DNA of 64,000 nucleotides from Pohlia nutans (lineage: Eukaryota > Streptophyta > Bryopsida > Bryales > Mniaceae). A model generated the notes under the pieces. It made no database searches. It saw nothing but the letters and a program-made list of their open reading frames with translations, and was not told the DNA's origin. Of this stretch, positions 23,598 through 37,165 are shown in pieces. Every line of letters starts with the position of its first letter. The first letter of the stretch is position 1. The translations under genes and the position numbers were made by a program. The DNA is taken from assembly GCA_022496805.1 (NCBI GenBank), contig CM040101.1, positions 1,428,501-1,492,500 of the forward strand, in the 5' to 3' direction.

Positions 23598-23895
23598 TGG
23601 CCCATTCACATATAGCAGAGCTTCAGCATCGATGCGTGCGTCAGGTAACTTTGAGGGAATCTGTTGGGAAACAAGAAATATAAAATTTGAAATGAGAAAT
23701 TACTCGAACGCATGACAAGAAGGAACGCAACACAAAAAAGGAGCATGCCCCAACTTGCGGTAGTGAATTGTAGTTGCACAATAAATGCAGCAAGAAAAGA
23801 CTAGGCTTTCAATATTTTTTTGTTTTTGTGTTTTACCTTCCTCTATTTCGGGAACGCGAATGCAAGTGCGGCAGAGGCTTGGTGTGAATGGGCCA
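23598..23895. mobile_element. 298-bp MITE, copy B
   Basis: Counterpart of 5,578-5,875 with the same TGA flanks. Confidence 0.87.
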
Positions 23896-24672
23896 TGAAG
23901 GCCGGCCGGGCCACACAGGGCGATTGGCGGAAAGGCCGTTCAGCAACAAAGGATTGAAAAGAACATGTGGTTAACGGCTTTTACATGATTTTCTGAAGAA
24001 TACCATGGGTGGAGGGCAAGGTCAGCACATCCATGTTATATATATATACAAATACCTCTACAAATTTCCTTCAAAATTCTCTTTTTCATCATACAATATA
24101 TTTTTTAAAAGTAAATATAAAAAAAATCCTAAATTTCATAACATTCAATATCATTTAGCATTCAATATCATAACATTCTTTAGGATCCCCACTGTTCATC
24201 CTTGGGAATCAGCATCATAGGCCATAATCATTGTAGGAATCGTATTCTTCTGGGGAATCAAAGCCATATGTAGTTAAAGATGACTTGGTAGCTCAACAGA
24301 CTTCTGTGTTTTTGAATAGTTTCTACATGTTCTACATCATCAATTGGCTCTGTTGATTCTCTACACAAGCATAAGGGTGTCGGCTGTAGTACTAGCTAAA
24401 GAATGATATGATATAATTCAAACCTAATTTTTAAGTTCTAAATAAAATTTAAAAGTATAAATCATTGACCCCAAGCCCCTGCCACTACCCCAGAACCCCA
24501 GAATCCCAGAACCCGGGTGAAAATCAGCGTTTGACTGAAAATCGATCAAGCCTGGCCCCACGGGGCTCCTTGCGTGCTTAAGGGTTAAGTAAAAAATAGT
24601 ACAAGTAATGTAAAATTAAACATGATCTGTGAAAACAATGGAGCAATCATAAATGCAGCTACAAATGCTTGC

Positions 24673-24930
24673 TCAAGAAATGAAGTCCCCCATTTGCACT
24701 GAGTTTGCAAAGTTGAGCAACGCCTTGTTGGCTTGTTCAGGAACCTCATCGTGGGGGCAGTGTCCAGCTTGAAGGCGCCCCATAGTGGCTTTCGGGTACA
24801 GTTGTTTGAATTGATCACACTTGGAAGGCCCCATCCAAGGGTCCAGATCACCCCACAGCAAAAGCATTGGGCACGAAAGGCGGCTCACCAGCTTGTTGAT
24901 TGTCATGTTGGAGGGAGCGGGTTCGTTTCT
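24673..24930 (-). pseudogene. Pheophytinase-like hydrolase 3' fragment, copy B
   Basis: Identical reading frame to 6,653-6,910, with the same GDLDPW and GHCPHDE motifs and the same missing N-terminal exons. Confidence 0.7.
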
Positions 24931-25221
24931 TCACTCCTAAAGATTCGACTGGCGTCGAACGTTTGAGCATTTTAGTGTCAGGCATGTCACAAGCGAAGAT
25001 TAGAACGTCTTCAAATACGCGTCATCAAGGCTGAAACCAGTTTGCAATTTGAATATTGAGGCTGGAGGCGGCAAGGGCGAACATCCAAACCTGAGTGTAT
25101 GAATCTGCTGTAATGAATGAAAAACAAAAACACATTCAGTAACACAGGGCTGAGAAAATAAATTACAACAAATTGGGCTATTCCCAAAGCAATCTATCAA
25201 AAGTGTTCACGAAATCTACTA

Positions 25222-25324
25222 CTCCCTCTGTTCCGAATTACAGAGCACCTCCTAGAATTCAGCAGTGTTGGGAACACTGTGCTGAAGTTTAGGAGGTTCT
25301 CTGTAATTCGGAACAGAGGGAACA
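25222..25324. mobile_element. Stowaway-like MITE, copy B
   Basis: Counterpart of 7,202-7,304. Confidence 0.85.
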
Positions 25325-26050
25325 TACAATACAGAGTGCGCGCACGCAAGCATAGTTCCGCTACTGGAACTGTCGTTCGACACGGGGCAACCTAGTCATA
25401 GATAAGGACAGCCTCAATAATAAGATCATCAGGAACTTCAAGGCATGTGAACATGGTGCCATGATAGTGCATTGAAATGCAATTAAGAGAATTTGTTGCC
25501 AACCTCCACACCAACCTAGTATGGATAAAATGATACCAAAATGACCTGTATGCAGCCTTTGATGTCAAAATGGCACCAAAATAGTCTGGTGCAACTTTTT
25601 TATGATACTCATATTCATTCATAGCTTAACCAAAATCAGTACCATAACGAAAAACTACATTGACAGCTGCCAAAACACATTCTAAACACTGCACGGAACA
25701 ACATTCACAAAGCAGTTACTATTGAAGGTACCTGTAAGTCTTGCGCTGAAGCTCGTCTTGGAAACAGAATTTGAGTGTGATACTGCGAGCATGTGTCGTA
25801 TAGCCTCAAAGAAAGGAAATCACAAGACTTCCATTGTAAAGAAAATACACTGGAAGTTATAGAAAACGATTTCCTAAATATTGTACAAGAAAAAGTAGAA
25901 GAAAATCAACTATAACTCGCGTCAACACGGTGGTCGGAGGAAGAGAAGTCGGTGTAAGTACACGTTAAGGTATTGAACGAGAAAGTTTTCATGTACGATT
26001 CTACTGGTAATCGATTTCGCTAAAAAAATTGTGAGAGATACTGAATGCGA

Positions 26051-26524
26051 TCAAATGCTCCATGCAAATTCTATCTGCCATTTGAGTATGTCCCTAGGGT
26101 TTCCTAACCACCTCCAGAGTAGACAGAAACGCACAGAAAAGAGTGTCTTCAATCCAATAAGGGCGAGAAGAACAACAATCGCTCTCGAAGCAACAGTTGC
26201 AATCGGCAACTCACTAAAGTTCCGAGTGCCGCGAAAAACCAGAGAATCAAGAAACCAAATCCTCAACTCAGAGTCTACGAATTTCGGCGTTGCATTGCTC
26301 GATCGGGCAATGAAGCATTCAGGACCAGGAGATGAATAACGACGGAGACACAGATGATTTGCAAGTGTGTTACCGACAATCTCGAAGCAACATTCCTCGC
26401 CACTTTCAGAATCGGAACTTCTTGAAGCTTCTAAGACGGGCCGGAATATATAGCACCGGCACCGCTGTGGCACAGATTTGATATTCTGGATGAAAACATC
26501 GGATGTTAATTGATGTCGGAACAA
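26051..26524 (-). CDS. Minus-strand hypothetical ORF, copy B
   Basis: Counterpart of 8,031-8,504; same translation, same doubts. Confidence 0.2.
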   Translation of the reverse strand: MFRHQLTSDVFIQNIKSVPQRCRCYIFRPVLEASRSSDSESGEECCFEIVGNTLANHLCLRRYSSPGPECFIARSSNATPKFVDSELRIWFLDSLVFRGTRNFSELPIATVASRAIVVLLALIGLKTLFSVRFCLLWRWLGNPRDILKWQIEFAWSI

Positions 26525-27795
26525 AGTTAGTTGAAGTCGGACAAAGACTATGGAAACGCATCATTTTCAAGGAGTGACATGGCTGAACAGTATAAACAAG
26601 CCATAAAAGTCCCACAAATTTTTCATCCCCTAGTTTTCATCCAGAGAATCTACCGTTTTCGCGGTGCGGGTGCTATATATTCCTAGAAGCTTCAATGACT
26701 CTGCTGGTGACTCAGAACAAAGCAGTAACTATTAAAGGTAAAAGTAGAACTCGGATACCGACACATACCGACTTTGTGCAATTCAGGCTGCTGGTTTTCA
26801 GAACAAGTCTTGCGCTGAAGCTTGTCGACCACGTTGAGTGTGAAACTGACAGCATGTGTCGCGTGATTGAGCGGAAGTCGGTGTCTGGTTAGACTCGATT
26901 CATGCACGAGCAGCACACGATTCATCCATGAAGGCAGCACGGCAGTTACGGGGTTTTTCATCTGCAGACAGGGCTGGTCACGAACTGGGTAACCCTCTCG
27001 CCGCCTCACGGCGACCTAGTTCATATGACTCTCATTTCAAGAATCTCGCACTGACTTGGACGGAGGAAAGAAAAGCCGGTGTAAATACACGTTGAAGGTA
27101 CTGAACGAGACAATGATTGTGAACGATTCCATTGTACGTAAATCGACCTGCTTGTACGCTTAGTCCACATTGACCTTTGGATCATGTTCAATTGTACACT
27201 TGAGGTCTGACACCCAACATGCTAAGTTACCCTAATCACTAGGTCACTGTTCATAAGTTAGAGCTTCAGTGGCCAGCCCAGCCCGCTCCTGCTGGCCAGC
27301 CCCTATGGAATACCATATATATGTGCCCAGGGAGAAGAAGGTTGCTCCCCCAGCCTTGACGTCAGCTCCTCCGGCCTTGAGGGCAGCTCCGCTGACGTCC
27401 AGGTTGGCTATTTCTTTTGCGGTTTTTCAGCCTTCTTTCGCAGTTTTCACGTATCTTTACAGTTTCCGTTTTCTTTCTCCGGATTCTAGAAAACTCTTCT
27501 TTACGGATCCCTTGCTGTCGAGCGCTAGATCCCTTCCTGTCCTTGCGACACCGTGAGACATGCTCCGAAAATGTGTTGCACTTCTTCGCTTGCAATCCCT
27601 CAGCGCATTGCTTGCAAACAACAAAACACTTCTGGACTTTTGGATTTTACTTTGCAGGGTGTCGAAAGCAAGCAGACGGGTTGAAGAGGATTTGATAGAG
27701 AATTGGATGATGATGATACGTTTAGGTGAGCACATACTCCAATTTCGGAAGTTAAATACGCATACACGTATTCGGAAATCCATACACATATTCGG

Positions 27796-28880
27796 AATTC
27801 CATACACATATGGTATATATTCCATACGGAAGGGTGCTGCATGGAGGCCTTCTCTCTCTACCACTCCCTGCCCCTCATAATCCAGATCCGTTAGCATACC
27901 GTATATCACAAGTTGTGACGAGAATCTTGTAACGTAGGGACCTTAGCATCCAGATTGGCATAGACAATCAATTTTTCATTAAAGAACTGTCAGTCTCAAT
28001 TTTTATAAAAGATAGAAAGATTCTTCTCTCAAAGTCTTCAGCTATTCGGTTTACCCGGGTTGAAAGGTGTCTGCATGAATGAAGAGGGCATCTTCATGCT
28101 CGCGAGGTGTAACCCGGGCACGGTTCACAAGTTCGTCGTTTGTAGTAGTTCTGAATAATTCCATACACATATGGTATATATTCCATAGGGAAGGGTGCTG
28201 TATGGAGGCCTTTTCTCTCTACCACTCCCTGCCCCTCATAATCCAGATCCGTTAGCATACCGTATATCACAAGTTGTGACGAGAATCTTGTAACGTAGGG
28301 ACCTTAGCATCCAGATTAGCATAGACAATCAATTTTTCATTAAAGAACTGTCAGTCTCAATTTTTATAAAAGATAGAAAGATTCTTCTCTTAAAGTCTTC
28401 AGCTATTCGGTTTACCCGGGTTGAAAGGTGTCTGCATGAATGAAGAGGGCATCTTCATGCTCGCGAGGTGTAACCTGGGCACGGTTCACAAGTTCGTCGT
28501 TTGTAGTAGTTCTGAATAATTCCATACACATATGGTATATATTCCATAGGGAAGGGTGCTGCATGGAGGACTTCTCTCTCTACGACTCCCTGCCCCTCAT
28601 AATCCAGATCCGTTAGCATACCGTATATCACAAGTTGTGACGAGAATCTTGTAACGTAGGGACCTTAGCATCCAGATTGGCATAGACAATCAAATTTTCA
28701 TTAAAGAACTGTCAGTCTCAATTTTTATAAAAGATAGAAAGATTCTTCTCTCAAAGTCTTCAGCTATTAATTCGGTTTACCCGGGTTGAAAGGTGTCCGC
28801 ATGAATGAAGAGGGCATCTTCATGCTCGCGAGGTGTAACCTGGGCACGGTTCACAAGTTCGTCGTTTGTAGTAGTTCTGA
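27796..28880. repeat. Three tandem 361-bp repeats, copy B
   Basis: Counterpart of 9,776-10,860. The unit number and the small differences between units match copy A, so the triplication is older than the 18-kb duplication. Confidence 0.92.
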
Positions 28881-29267
28881 AATACAGCTTTCGGAAAGTC
28901 ATGTGCTGTCTTCCTCATCTCGAAGTTCGCTTAAGTTGTCGAATAAGAGCCCGACGATTTGTCCATGTCTGAGTAGAGAGTGTCGACTTCAGATTGTTGT
29001 TTTTGTCGAGCTCCCAGGTGGATTGTGCCTCGGTCTTCCTTACTATTGCACAGACGCACTCTCTGCAGAATTTAACACTTCATTTGTCATCTATCCATAT
29101 AGCTAGGGAGAGTGAATTTTGAATGCGCTGATCATAATTAGCTCTGTGCAAGAACTTCATCAGAGCATGGCGTGGAGTATTATTTCCTCGCGCTAGAAAT
29201 AAGACCACCGTATACACCTTTGACGGGTTTTAATCCGATTCTTTCCCGTCTTAGTTTCTTAGAAATT

Positions 29268-30760
29268 ATGTCTGGAGGATCAGAGCTTCCGGTCCTTCCG
29301 ATTTCCAAGCCACCAGTAGATGTAAGTGATCGAGAAGCCTGAGTACTCGATCCGGAAACTCGATACTATTCATGGTTGGAATCCTCTTGATGTTTTGTCA
29401 TATGATATTTTTCTTGTTTGGATTTAAACAAATCTCTGTGGCTAGGATTCATATTTTGATGGACGGTGACTACCGCAGGCCAAAAAACAATGGATCAAGC
29501 AAGTCGTCAACGCAGCAGGCGCAGTTCACAGAATTGAGAAAGATATCGTGGCCAGACGAGCAGTTCAAGAGGTAGCCATATTGCTATTTTGTTATATGCG
29601 AACATGTATGAATTTTTTGCATGCATACATACATACATAAATCTCGTGTAAATTTCTGTAGCTTGATCTGTCTGAATGACTATTGCGCACAATTTCTCAG
29701 GGGACTGACCGTCTCAAAGCAAACGGTCGTAATGGTTCGGAAGCCAAATATAAACAGAACCAACCTCCGGAACTTGACTTTAAGTTAACTCCCCACTTAA
29801 CTGGGTGCTGTCAATGTCACGCGGATACCTCGACACAGGTATCGATTTCTTTTTAAGCTTTCAGAGCAATTCCATTCTTTATTACGGTACATTATGCAAG
29901 AACAGAGTTTGTTTAAAGTGATACTCTGAGTAATCTGATGCTTTATAATCCGTTTGCAGATTCAAGAAGACTCAGCTCATGACGTGTTGAAGAGTACACA
30001 CAGGGCTTTTTATGAGCGACTCACTATGTATGGCTTCGTCTTCGTTCTCTTGGGAAGCATATCCTTTGTGGCTATACTCCAGCCTCCAGGTGGTTTTGAT
30101 AACGACGGCCACATGCGTTCGAACACTCTTGTCAGCTGCTTCATGTTCTTCTCTACCTTGTCATTCCTTTTCACATTCATTGGCTTGTTTGGAGTGGTGG
30201 TTGGATTCTTATCCTTGTTCCGCCCAGCCTTCTATCTAAAAATTGAGAGCTGTGCGAGCTCAACTAAATTCTCTCAATCAGGCAGCTCATCAAGTTCGTT
30301 ATTATACAACGCGTCCCCCAGCGGCCTTGACAACAAAGGCATGGATGATCTGACGGTTATGGCCAAACTGCTGTGGGACAACTTGGAAAGAATGTGGCGC
30401 CTGAGGATATACTTAATTTTTTCACTGGTGTTAATCGTTTCTGCTTTTGGGTGTGGAGTGTTTGCGATTTTAGGAGGTAGTAACCGCAGTACATACTTGC
30501 TTGCTGGAGCCATTATTGTCGGTGTAGTTACACTGGTCTTTGAGGTTTTTAGGACTGTACAAGGGATTCAAACTTACCACAAGTCAAAGTGGCTTAAAAT
30601 GTTTAATTATCATGCACCAGGTGCCGACTTGCCATCGGAGACCCCAGGACAGAAGTTAGTGGGTTGGTTGGAAGCACACGTGCACAGCCCGGGACACGGA
30701 AGTGGTCCTGCCCGAGCGCCAAGAGGGCCATCAAAGTTGAGTACGTCGAGCAGTGTCTAG
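29268..30760 (+). CDS. PGG-domain four-helix membrane protein, four exons (copy B)
   Basis: Exons at 29,268-29,321, 29,479-29,571, 29,701-29,838 and 29,960-30,760, with every splice site and the stop conserved. The predicted 361-residue protein is the same as that of the copy A gene. The locus therefore has two apparently intact copies that share promoter-proximal repeats and about 2 kb of 3' flank. If both are real and active, dosage is doubled. A third copy is absent because the older duplicate ends before this gene. Confidence 0.8.
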
Positions 30761-31261
30761 TTCAAATAGAAGATTCAGAATAAGCATGAATTCATATGTA
30801 AGTTGGTAATTCTTCTGTATACAAATTTGGTTATGTCAAGCAGGCACTCGAAGGGAGGGAGCCTACTATATATATTACGCAGCCTCCTATCACTCCCATG
30901 CTGTCGTCATGAACAATCATCAATTAACTAACTGCATGCTTGTAGGCAAGGTCTGGTTCTCCTTCTCATCTCCAATTTCAGCGAGAGCGGGTGACTTAAT
31001 TATGTCCATTTCTGAGTGGAGGGTGTTGGCAGCTTAACATTGCTGCTCTTGTGATGCTCCTAGACTAATTGCTTAGTAGCTCGGATTTTGCTCTCGATGG
31101 ATACGCAGATGCACACTCTGCAGCACTGCAAATACAACGGTCCGTACATCCATGTGCCTTAAACAGTCCATCTGATTTGTTAGTTTGAAATGCAGATAGA
31201 GATGATCCAAAGGTTTCAGCAGCATGGCTTTGAGACAATTAGGTCAGAGTGAAGAGCTTAG

Positions 31262-31430
31262 CACTAGTAGAAATGCCGATGAAACAACATTCTCCCAAAA
31301 ATGTTGTTTCAACCGCTAGTTTTGGCACATGTTGTTTCAACAAGGCGTTGAAACTACACCAATGCAAGTTGAAACAACATTTATGGGAGAATGTTGTTTC
31401 AACATGATGTTTCAATATCTCGGGGAAGCC
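31262..31430. repeat. CACTA-like end with inverted motifs, copy B
   Basis: Counterpart of 13,242-13,410. Confidence 0.5.
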
Positions 31431-31660
31431 ACTTAGTGTAATTTTTGGGTACATATGAGCGCACAAAAAGTATTTAATGGGGGGCTATGAAATACTTGGA
31501 ATATTCTACTATTTATAGTATATTTAGGATATATTTCACGTATAATTTTGAAATATTCATAGAATATTTTCAAATTGGTTTTAAAACACTCTATATTACT
31601 TCTATAAGTTTATATAATTTTTTTTAATCTCAAATGAATAAAAAACACCCTATACCGTAG

Positions 31661-32085
31661 CAGGAAGGCAGGGTCGGCAGAAAATAATTCTCCAAAAAAA
31701 TGCCGAAAAATAAAATAAATTTATCAAGTATTTTGTCGAAATCAACAAAAATGAAGTTAAAAAAAATAGTAGACAAAAAACAAAAGAAAACGTTTACCCT
31801 ACGCCGTGGTCAGTTTCAACATTAATTAATTAATTTTTGTCCAAAAGTGCCACATGTCATCTTGTGATTGGTTAAGGGTGACGTGGACCTTTCAAAATCT
31901 GACGTGGAAATTCAATTTCAACACCTAGCTGTCCGAATCTGACCACGACGTACGGTAGCCGCTAGTAAAATTCAATGTTAGTTATTAATAGCCGAATTTT
32001 TAATATTTATTTTTGAAAGTGCTGACCTCCACTTTTTGAACTTTTATTAATTATTACACACAAAAGTGCCGACCCTGCCTTCCTG
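31661..32085. mobile_element. 425-bp MITE, copy B
   Basis: Counterpart of 13,641-14,065, with the same perfect 19-bp TIRs. Confidence 0.8.
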
Positions 32086-32840
32086 GTATGATATGTGCTC
32101 TCTCATAATTATTTAAATTTTTGATAGTGACTAAGTCATTAACATTACGAACGAACACTTTATTCATGCCGGCCCATTAAAGGTCGGTGTTTCTATCTAT
32201 CTATTTGGAAGTGAGGATTTGGGATATTAGAGTTATTCTAAAACAAAAGTTGTGTTTGAATAAAATATCGTGTATTTTGCTTTAATATACTCTTATTTGT
32301 TCACTCTTAATAGTTATAAGGTATGGAAAAAATTGTTATCCTCTCATTATTAGGTGTGAGAGTTTGGTGGTCTTCAAACTCATGGAAAACTAGTTTGACT
32401 GTCTTTATCCACAACATCTACAATAGAGCCAACGCAGAAATAAGTTAGTGCATGCTATTGAATGTTACGCTTGTGCATGTTGTGTGGTAAGGGCCAAAAC
32501 CCCAAACTTGTACAGCCGGAATCGTCATGTATGCCATGCTGGCAGTCCTACGTGGAGCACCATGGGACCCCAGAATCCCAGAACCCCAGAACCCCATGGT
32601 ACCAAATTGGTATCAATTCATCATATTAACCAATCTTTCTACCAGTTCAATATCTCTCCAATGCTTGCAATGTGTACCTATACATCAAGATCTTTTTTGT
32701 ATTACTCAATATTATGAAGTCTGAGTAGGCACTTCCATACCTAGGTTGACCCGGTATGTGAATAGTCAGTTCCACTAATTAAAACCTCATACCGGTATTT
32801 GTTATCTCCGCAAATTTTAGTGTGCCAAAGTGTGACTTAA

Positions 32841-32932
32841 CCCTTAAAGGAAATAGCTTTCCTGATTCCCACACTCAAAATATCTTTTAAACTCCATTCT
32901 AAGCGTGATTTAAAAATTAAAAAAATTACTTC
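32841..32932. mobile_element. Left part of the interrupted TTAA-MITE
   Basis: Begins CCCTTAAAGG after TTAA at 32,837-32,840 and matches 14,821-14,912 with two substitutions, then stops at the foreign DNA. The right part resumes at 48,184. Confidence 0.8.
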
Positions 32933-33188
32933 AACATTGTTTTCAAAGATTTGTTATAAAATGTTTGATGAAAAATGAAAATGGAGTTGATGTATAAAAC
33001 AAAGTTGTAAATGTCAATTTGAAGATAACATTTGTACGGTTGGATTCATCATATTTATTATTAGATATTGTAATGAAACTGGAATAACATGCACTACAAA
33101 ATAGAACGGTTTCCATTATTTGATTCTACTTATTATGAAAAATCATGTTTAAACTCCCACTTTTTGAACTAAGAATGAAAATTGACAT

Positions 33189-33236
33189 AAATAAGGCGAG
33201 AATAAGGCGCGAATAAGGCGCGAATAAGGCGCGACT
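33189..33236. repeat. 11-bp AATAAGGCGCG tandem repeat
   Basis: About four imperfect units of AATAAGGCGCG. No gene is supported between 32,933 and 34,340. GC-rich bases 33,230-33,580 contrast with the AT-rich surroundings, and 33,690-33,900 resembles dispersed sequence at 16,690-16,880 and 40,830-40,900. Confidence 0.6.
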
Positions 33237-34345
33237 GGCTCTTCCAATTCGTGTCGCATCACCGATTCCAGCACCACCACGCGAGTGCCCACGCAGCACC
33301 GCTGACACACGCAAAACCGCCGACCCACGCCCACGCCCTGCCATGAAACTAAAAACACAACAATCTGATCCAAAAACAAAAATAGACGGAAATCTGCCTC
33401 ACAATTCCCGCAGTTTGGGCTCGCTCAAAACTTCTGTGCACACAACAGAATGGCAAAAGGAGGGCCAATTTTCGCGAGGCCGCGACGTCCAGGGCCAACG
33501 TACGAGTCCCGGTGGGGTAGAGGAACATGCCCAGGTCTGCCATATTCAATCGCGGCCCTTGATTTGGAGAAACGGTGAGGGTGCTCTTATCCCCTAAATG
33601 ACCTCACCCCTCTCTAGATGTGTAGAATTTGAAAGATGTCTAATAAAATGAAACCAAGAGGGATATTTTGAACTTTATATATGAATACTCTAAGTGTAGT
33701 GGTTTTTGGAGATTTTTTGGTTGCTTAATTTATGAGTTTATAACTTTTTTAATAACACCTTTACAACGAAATCTTCGAAATTTTGGGTGTATCACTACAA
33801 CATGAAATGAGGCATAAAATTTTCACAAACCATTTCTTTTCGAATAATTGAATCACACATGCATGACTCTAACTTCCCATAAAATATATTGTAAAAAACA
33901 GTACATTGTGAATTTTGAGAATTTGTGAATATTTGTTTTAGAGAGAGAAAAATATTTTGTGAAATCTAAAACGGTAGGATGGACTGTACCGATAAAAGAG
34001 AAAAGAAAGTTGATAGAAAATTAAAAACCAGCATTATATTTTATTGGAGAATGAAGCAAAGAGTAATCTGGTGCATTGTCACATAGCATAACATGCACTC
34101 AAAATTCTAGAAGTTAAACATCTTCCAATTCAGTTTCCAAGGATTTTGAATTGATTAAAGTTTCAAATTTTAAAATTTTAAAAGAAGCTTCAAACTAGTT
34201 ATTTTTGGGAGCCTAAATTAAGTGTTTCTCTATTTATTTTTCTTTTGATGGATTTCTTCTTTCAATGTACTTGAAAATGAAATATTGCCAGATGGATTAT
34301 TTTTAGATTTTTAGATATAGAATCAAACATGAACTACATTTTGCA

Positions 34346-34449
34346 TTCAAAATAAATGTAAAAGTAAATATTTACATTAACATTTACATTTTAATAGTTC
34401 AAAATAAATGTAAAAGTAAATATTTACATTAACATTTACATTTTAATAG
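34346..34449. repeat. Exact 52-bp tandem duplication
   Basis: 34,346-34,397 and 34,398-34,449 are identical. Each contains the self-complementary core TGTAAAAGTAAATATTTACA. No coding role. Confidence 0.85.
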
Positions 34450-36355
34450 TAGTTCATCATTTTATCAAAATATTATTAAAATGGGAGTTTCGATACTCAA
34501 ATCTTCAGCATAAAATCATTTTAACTTTCTAAAATATTATTTTTGGATAATATGTACATACCTCAAGAAATTGGTTCACTCATTTTTCATTGAATCATTG
34601 CTACATAATCTTCGAATTGGTTTGAAAGTTAGCTCTTTACACAACATGCTCACCAAAATAGAGTTAGGGTTGCTTCACACTATGGCCGAAGGTTGAGAGG
34701 CCTTCGATTTCCACCAATCAAATAGCAAGAAATCATGAATTCAGCCTTTTGACCCTTCAAAATGCCTACATGGCAACACAGTTTGACGAAGGTTGACGGA
34801 CTCTCAAAGGAAGTTTGGGTCCGACAGGAATAGAAACCCCAACTATAGTCGAGACGCCGATGATTTTTTTGCATAAAAAATCGAAACTTTATTTTATTGC
34901 CTATTTTCAACCCATTTCTTTGGACTCTCAAAAAAGTTTGGTCACTCAATCCCACAACCTCTCCACTTGGATCCCCGCCTCTAAATCCCCCGGTGGTCTT
35001 GAATGCGGGGCAACTGTTCATGGCCCCCCCCTTTTCTGGAATTTCCATTTTAGGCACCTTCGGTGCTTTTTTTGGCAAATTCTTTTGCAAATTTGGAACC
35101 TACGGCCCCAATGTACCCTACGGGGACCTACTTGGGAATAAAAAACCACTGGAGGAGGGGGTTGTTTTTTAAGGTGGGCCCGTACAAAGACAAAAATAGG
35201 GGGCACTTTTGTCCCCATTCATTAAAGACCACCGGGGGATTTAGTGAAATCCCACTTGGATGGCTATAAGGTAGCGGACCACATTCCCATCCGGGTCCCA
35301 ATGGCGACCCCTAGGGTTGGGGGCTGGGTTGGGGGCTAGTGTATGACATTAATAGTCCTTGGTCCCTTCATGAATAGAGCTATAGGCTTGGGAGAACTTG
35401 TGGAAATTGCCCTCTAGCATTGGGGAGGTCATAAATCCCACTTGCCTGGGCGGTGCAGGGTCTTGCCTTAGATTATTCTTCAATTCAACATAGACTAGAT
35501 TTATTGTCTTTTTGAACTGAAATCGAGTTTGAAGGTGAGTATGAGGTGAGTTCCGCTTCAACCATTTAGTGCCTAGAGTGGTTCTGAAGAAACCACAATC
35601 TTTTGCGTGATGTTTTTTTAAAACTTTTTTTTTTAAATTAGGAATACCATTAATATTATTCAACCGTATAAATGTAAACATAGCTTAATGAAAAAAGTGT
35701 CAGTTAAAGTTTGGTAAGATCGGACCGTTGGATTGGAAGATTATAGTATGTCTTTGAACCGTATAATGCACACTCAAAAATGAGATTTGGGGGGTGTGTG
35801 ACTTCAAGGTTAAATAGAATTTGGCTTAAGTTCTTTGAAATGAGAGTGAAGATGTTCAGCTATGACCTGTGTCAACCCCTCTCCATTGCAATCTTTCATG
35901 TCAAGAACGGACTCATACATAATTATTCTGAGTTTTATAAGTGCGAGTGAATTATTCATGTACGGTTTAGGACAAAGTTTATACGTTAAAATAATAAAGG
36001 AGTTGGTTTCATGATCAAGATCGGACTACATACACTAATGGAACATGAACAAAAGAACACAATCCCAAAAAAGAATACAAGATAACAAACTTCCAAACAC
36101 AAGAAATACTACATAGTACATGTATTGTATTTGTAAGTATTTGCAGTCTTTTGAGGTATTTGCAATATTTTGGTGTTTTGCACATAGGTATTTGGATAGC
36201 TAAGAAATTCAGATTCCAATTTTTCTTTTTGCATCATTTGCAGAATCAAAAGTTACACATTTGAACTTGAGACATTGGACTGAGATGGTTCATGGATTTT
36301 AGGGCATTTTATTTTCTAGTGATCTAGTGACCACTTAGTGGTTACCTAGGCACTA
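34450..36355. other. Intergenic filler, no gene supported
   Basis: Overlapping short frames at 34,680-35,270 use a GC-richer stretch but overlap each other on both strands and show no motif. The remainder is AT-rich. Repeat-derived sequence is likely, but I cannot name it. Confidence 0.4.
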
Positions 36356-36687
36356 AACACCCATTTCATTAAAAGTGCACATGCCCCTCTAAAATTGCAC
36401 ATTGTAAATTTTTGGTAGAACAATGTATGAATGAGAAAAGCATAAATATGCTCTGGAAATATATGCCAAAAAACAATGTAATTCTTGAATTAAACCATTG
36501 GCAAAGTTTGACCTCCATGCAGTTATTTAAGGTTTTTCAAATTATGTTTTTAGATTTTTTAGAATTTAGGTTTATGCTTTTGGAGTGTTGTAGATTTTAT
36601 ATGTTTTCATGTATATACTATATGCCTAACCCTCCACTAGTACAAATTCTGTCTGATGTGACATTCATTAATGACTAAATGTTTGTT

Positions 36688-36741
36688 GTGACTTGTCTGT
36701 AGTGATTCAAAATTAATTTTGAGTCACTAAAGACAAGTCAC
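36688..36741. repeat. 54-bp hairpin
   Basis: Near-perfect inverted repeat from GTGACTTGTCT to AGACAAGTCAC with an AATT centre. It sits within a small CACTAGTA-ended segment (36,635-36,797) whose ends are complementary at 10 of 11 positions. Confidence 0.7.
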
Positions 36742-36838
36742 TGGAACGGATATTTAGTTATAAAAGACTTATCACATTGAACAAGATTTCTACTAGGGTT
36801 CATCACTTGCAATTATTGTGTAAACTACTAAGTGATGG

Positions 36839-37165
36839 GGTTAAACATACGCCCAACTTTTATCACTTTAACTAATTTTTGAAACACCAAGTAATGGGAG
36901 GTTAATAGGTTATGCGTATGTCCAACACTCCAACACTTGGAATTAAAAATAATTATTATAGTGATTTAGGGGGTTAGACATATGCCTAATCCCCCAAAAA
37001 CTGCATCTAATAGCAAAACATAATATCAGAGCCGAGGTATACATATGCTAACTTTGAAATACTTGGATGTCATAGGAAAATAAAATATCAGAGGGTTAGG
37101 CGTATGCCTAACCCCCCAAACACTTACAATTTTCAACAAAATAAAATGTCTGAGAGTAAGGCACA
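36839..37165. repeat. Left array of GGTTAGGCATATGCCTAACC-type palindromes
   Basis: About five diverged copies near 36,839, 36,908, 36,972, 37,094 and 37,155, separated by spacers that include ACTTG/CAAGT inverted arms. The last one is cut where the gene fragment begins. Confidence 0.75.

Larger units (their letters stand above)
18021..32932. repeat. Tandem duplication copy B
   Basis: Near-identical second copy of bases 1-14,912. Homology stops abruptly after 32,932, where 15,251 bp of unrelated DNA begin. The sequence that should follow resumes, in diverged form, at 48,184. All features of copy A recur at +18,020. Such high identity means either a recent duplication, homogenisation, or an assembly duplication. 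Confidence 0.95.

Noticed and set aside
34680..35270. Several overlapping frames of 66-136 codons on both strands
   Set aside because: Mutually overlapping, no motif, and explained by a GC-richer stretch with few stops.
36352..36356. CACTA terminus of the 4.46-kb element
   Set aside because: The right end reads TTAGTA in the mirrored position, so ACTA fits better as a flanking target duplication.
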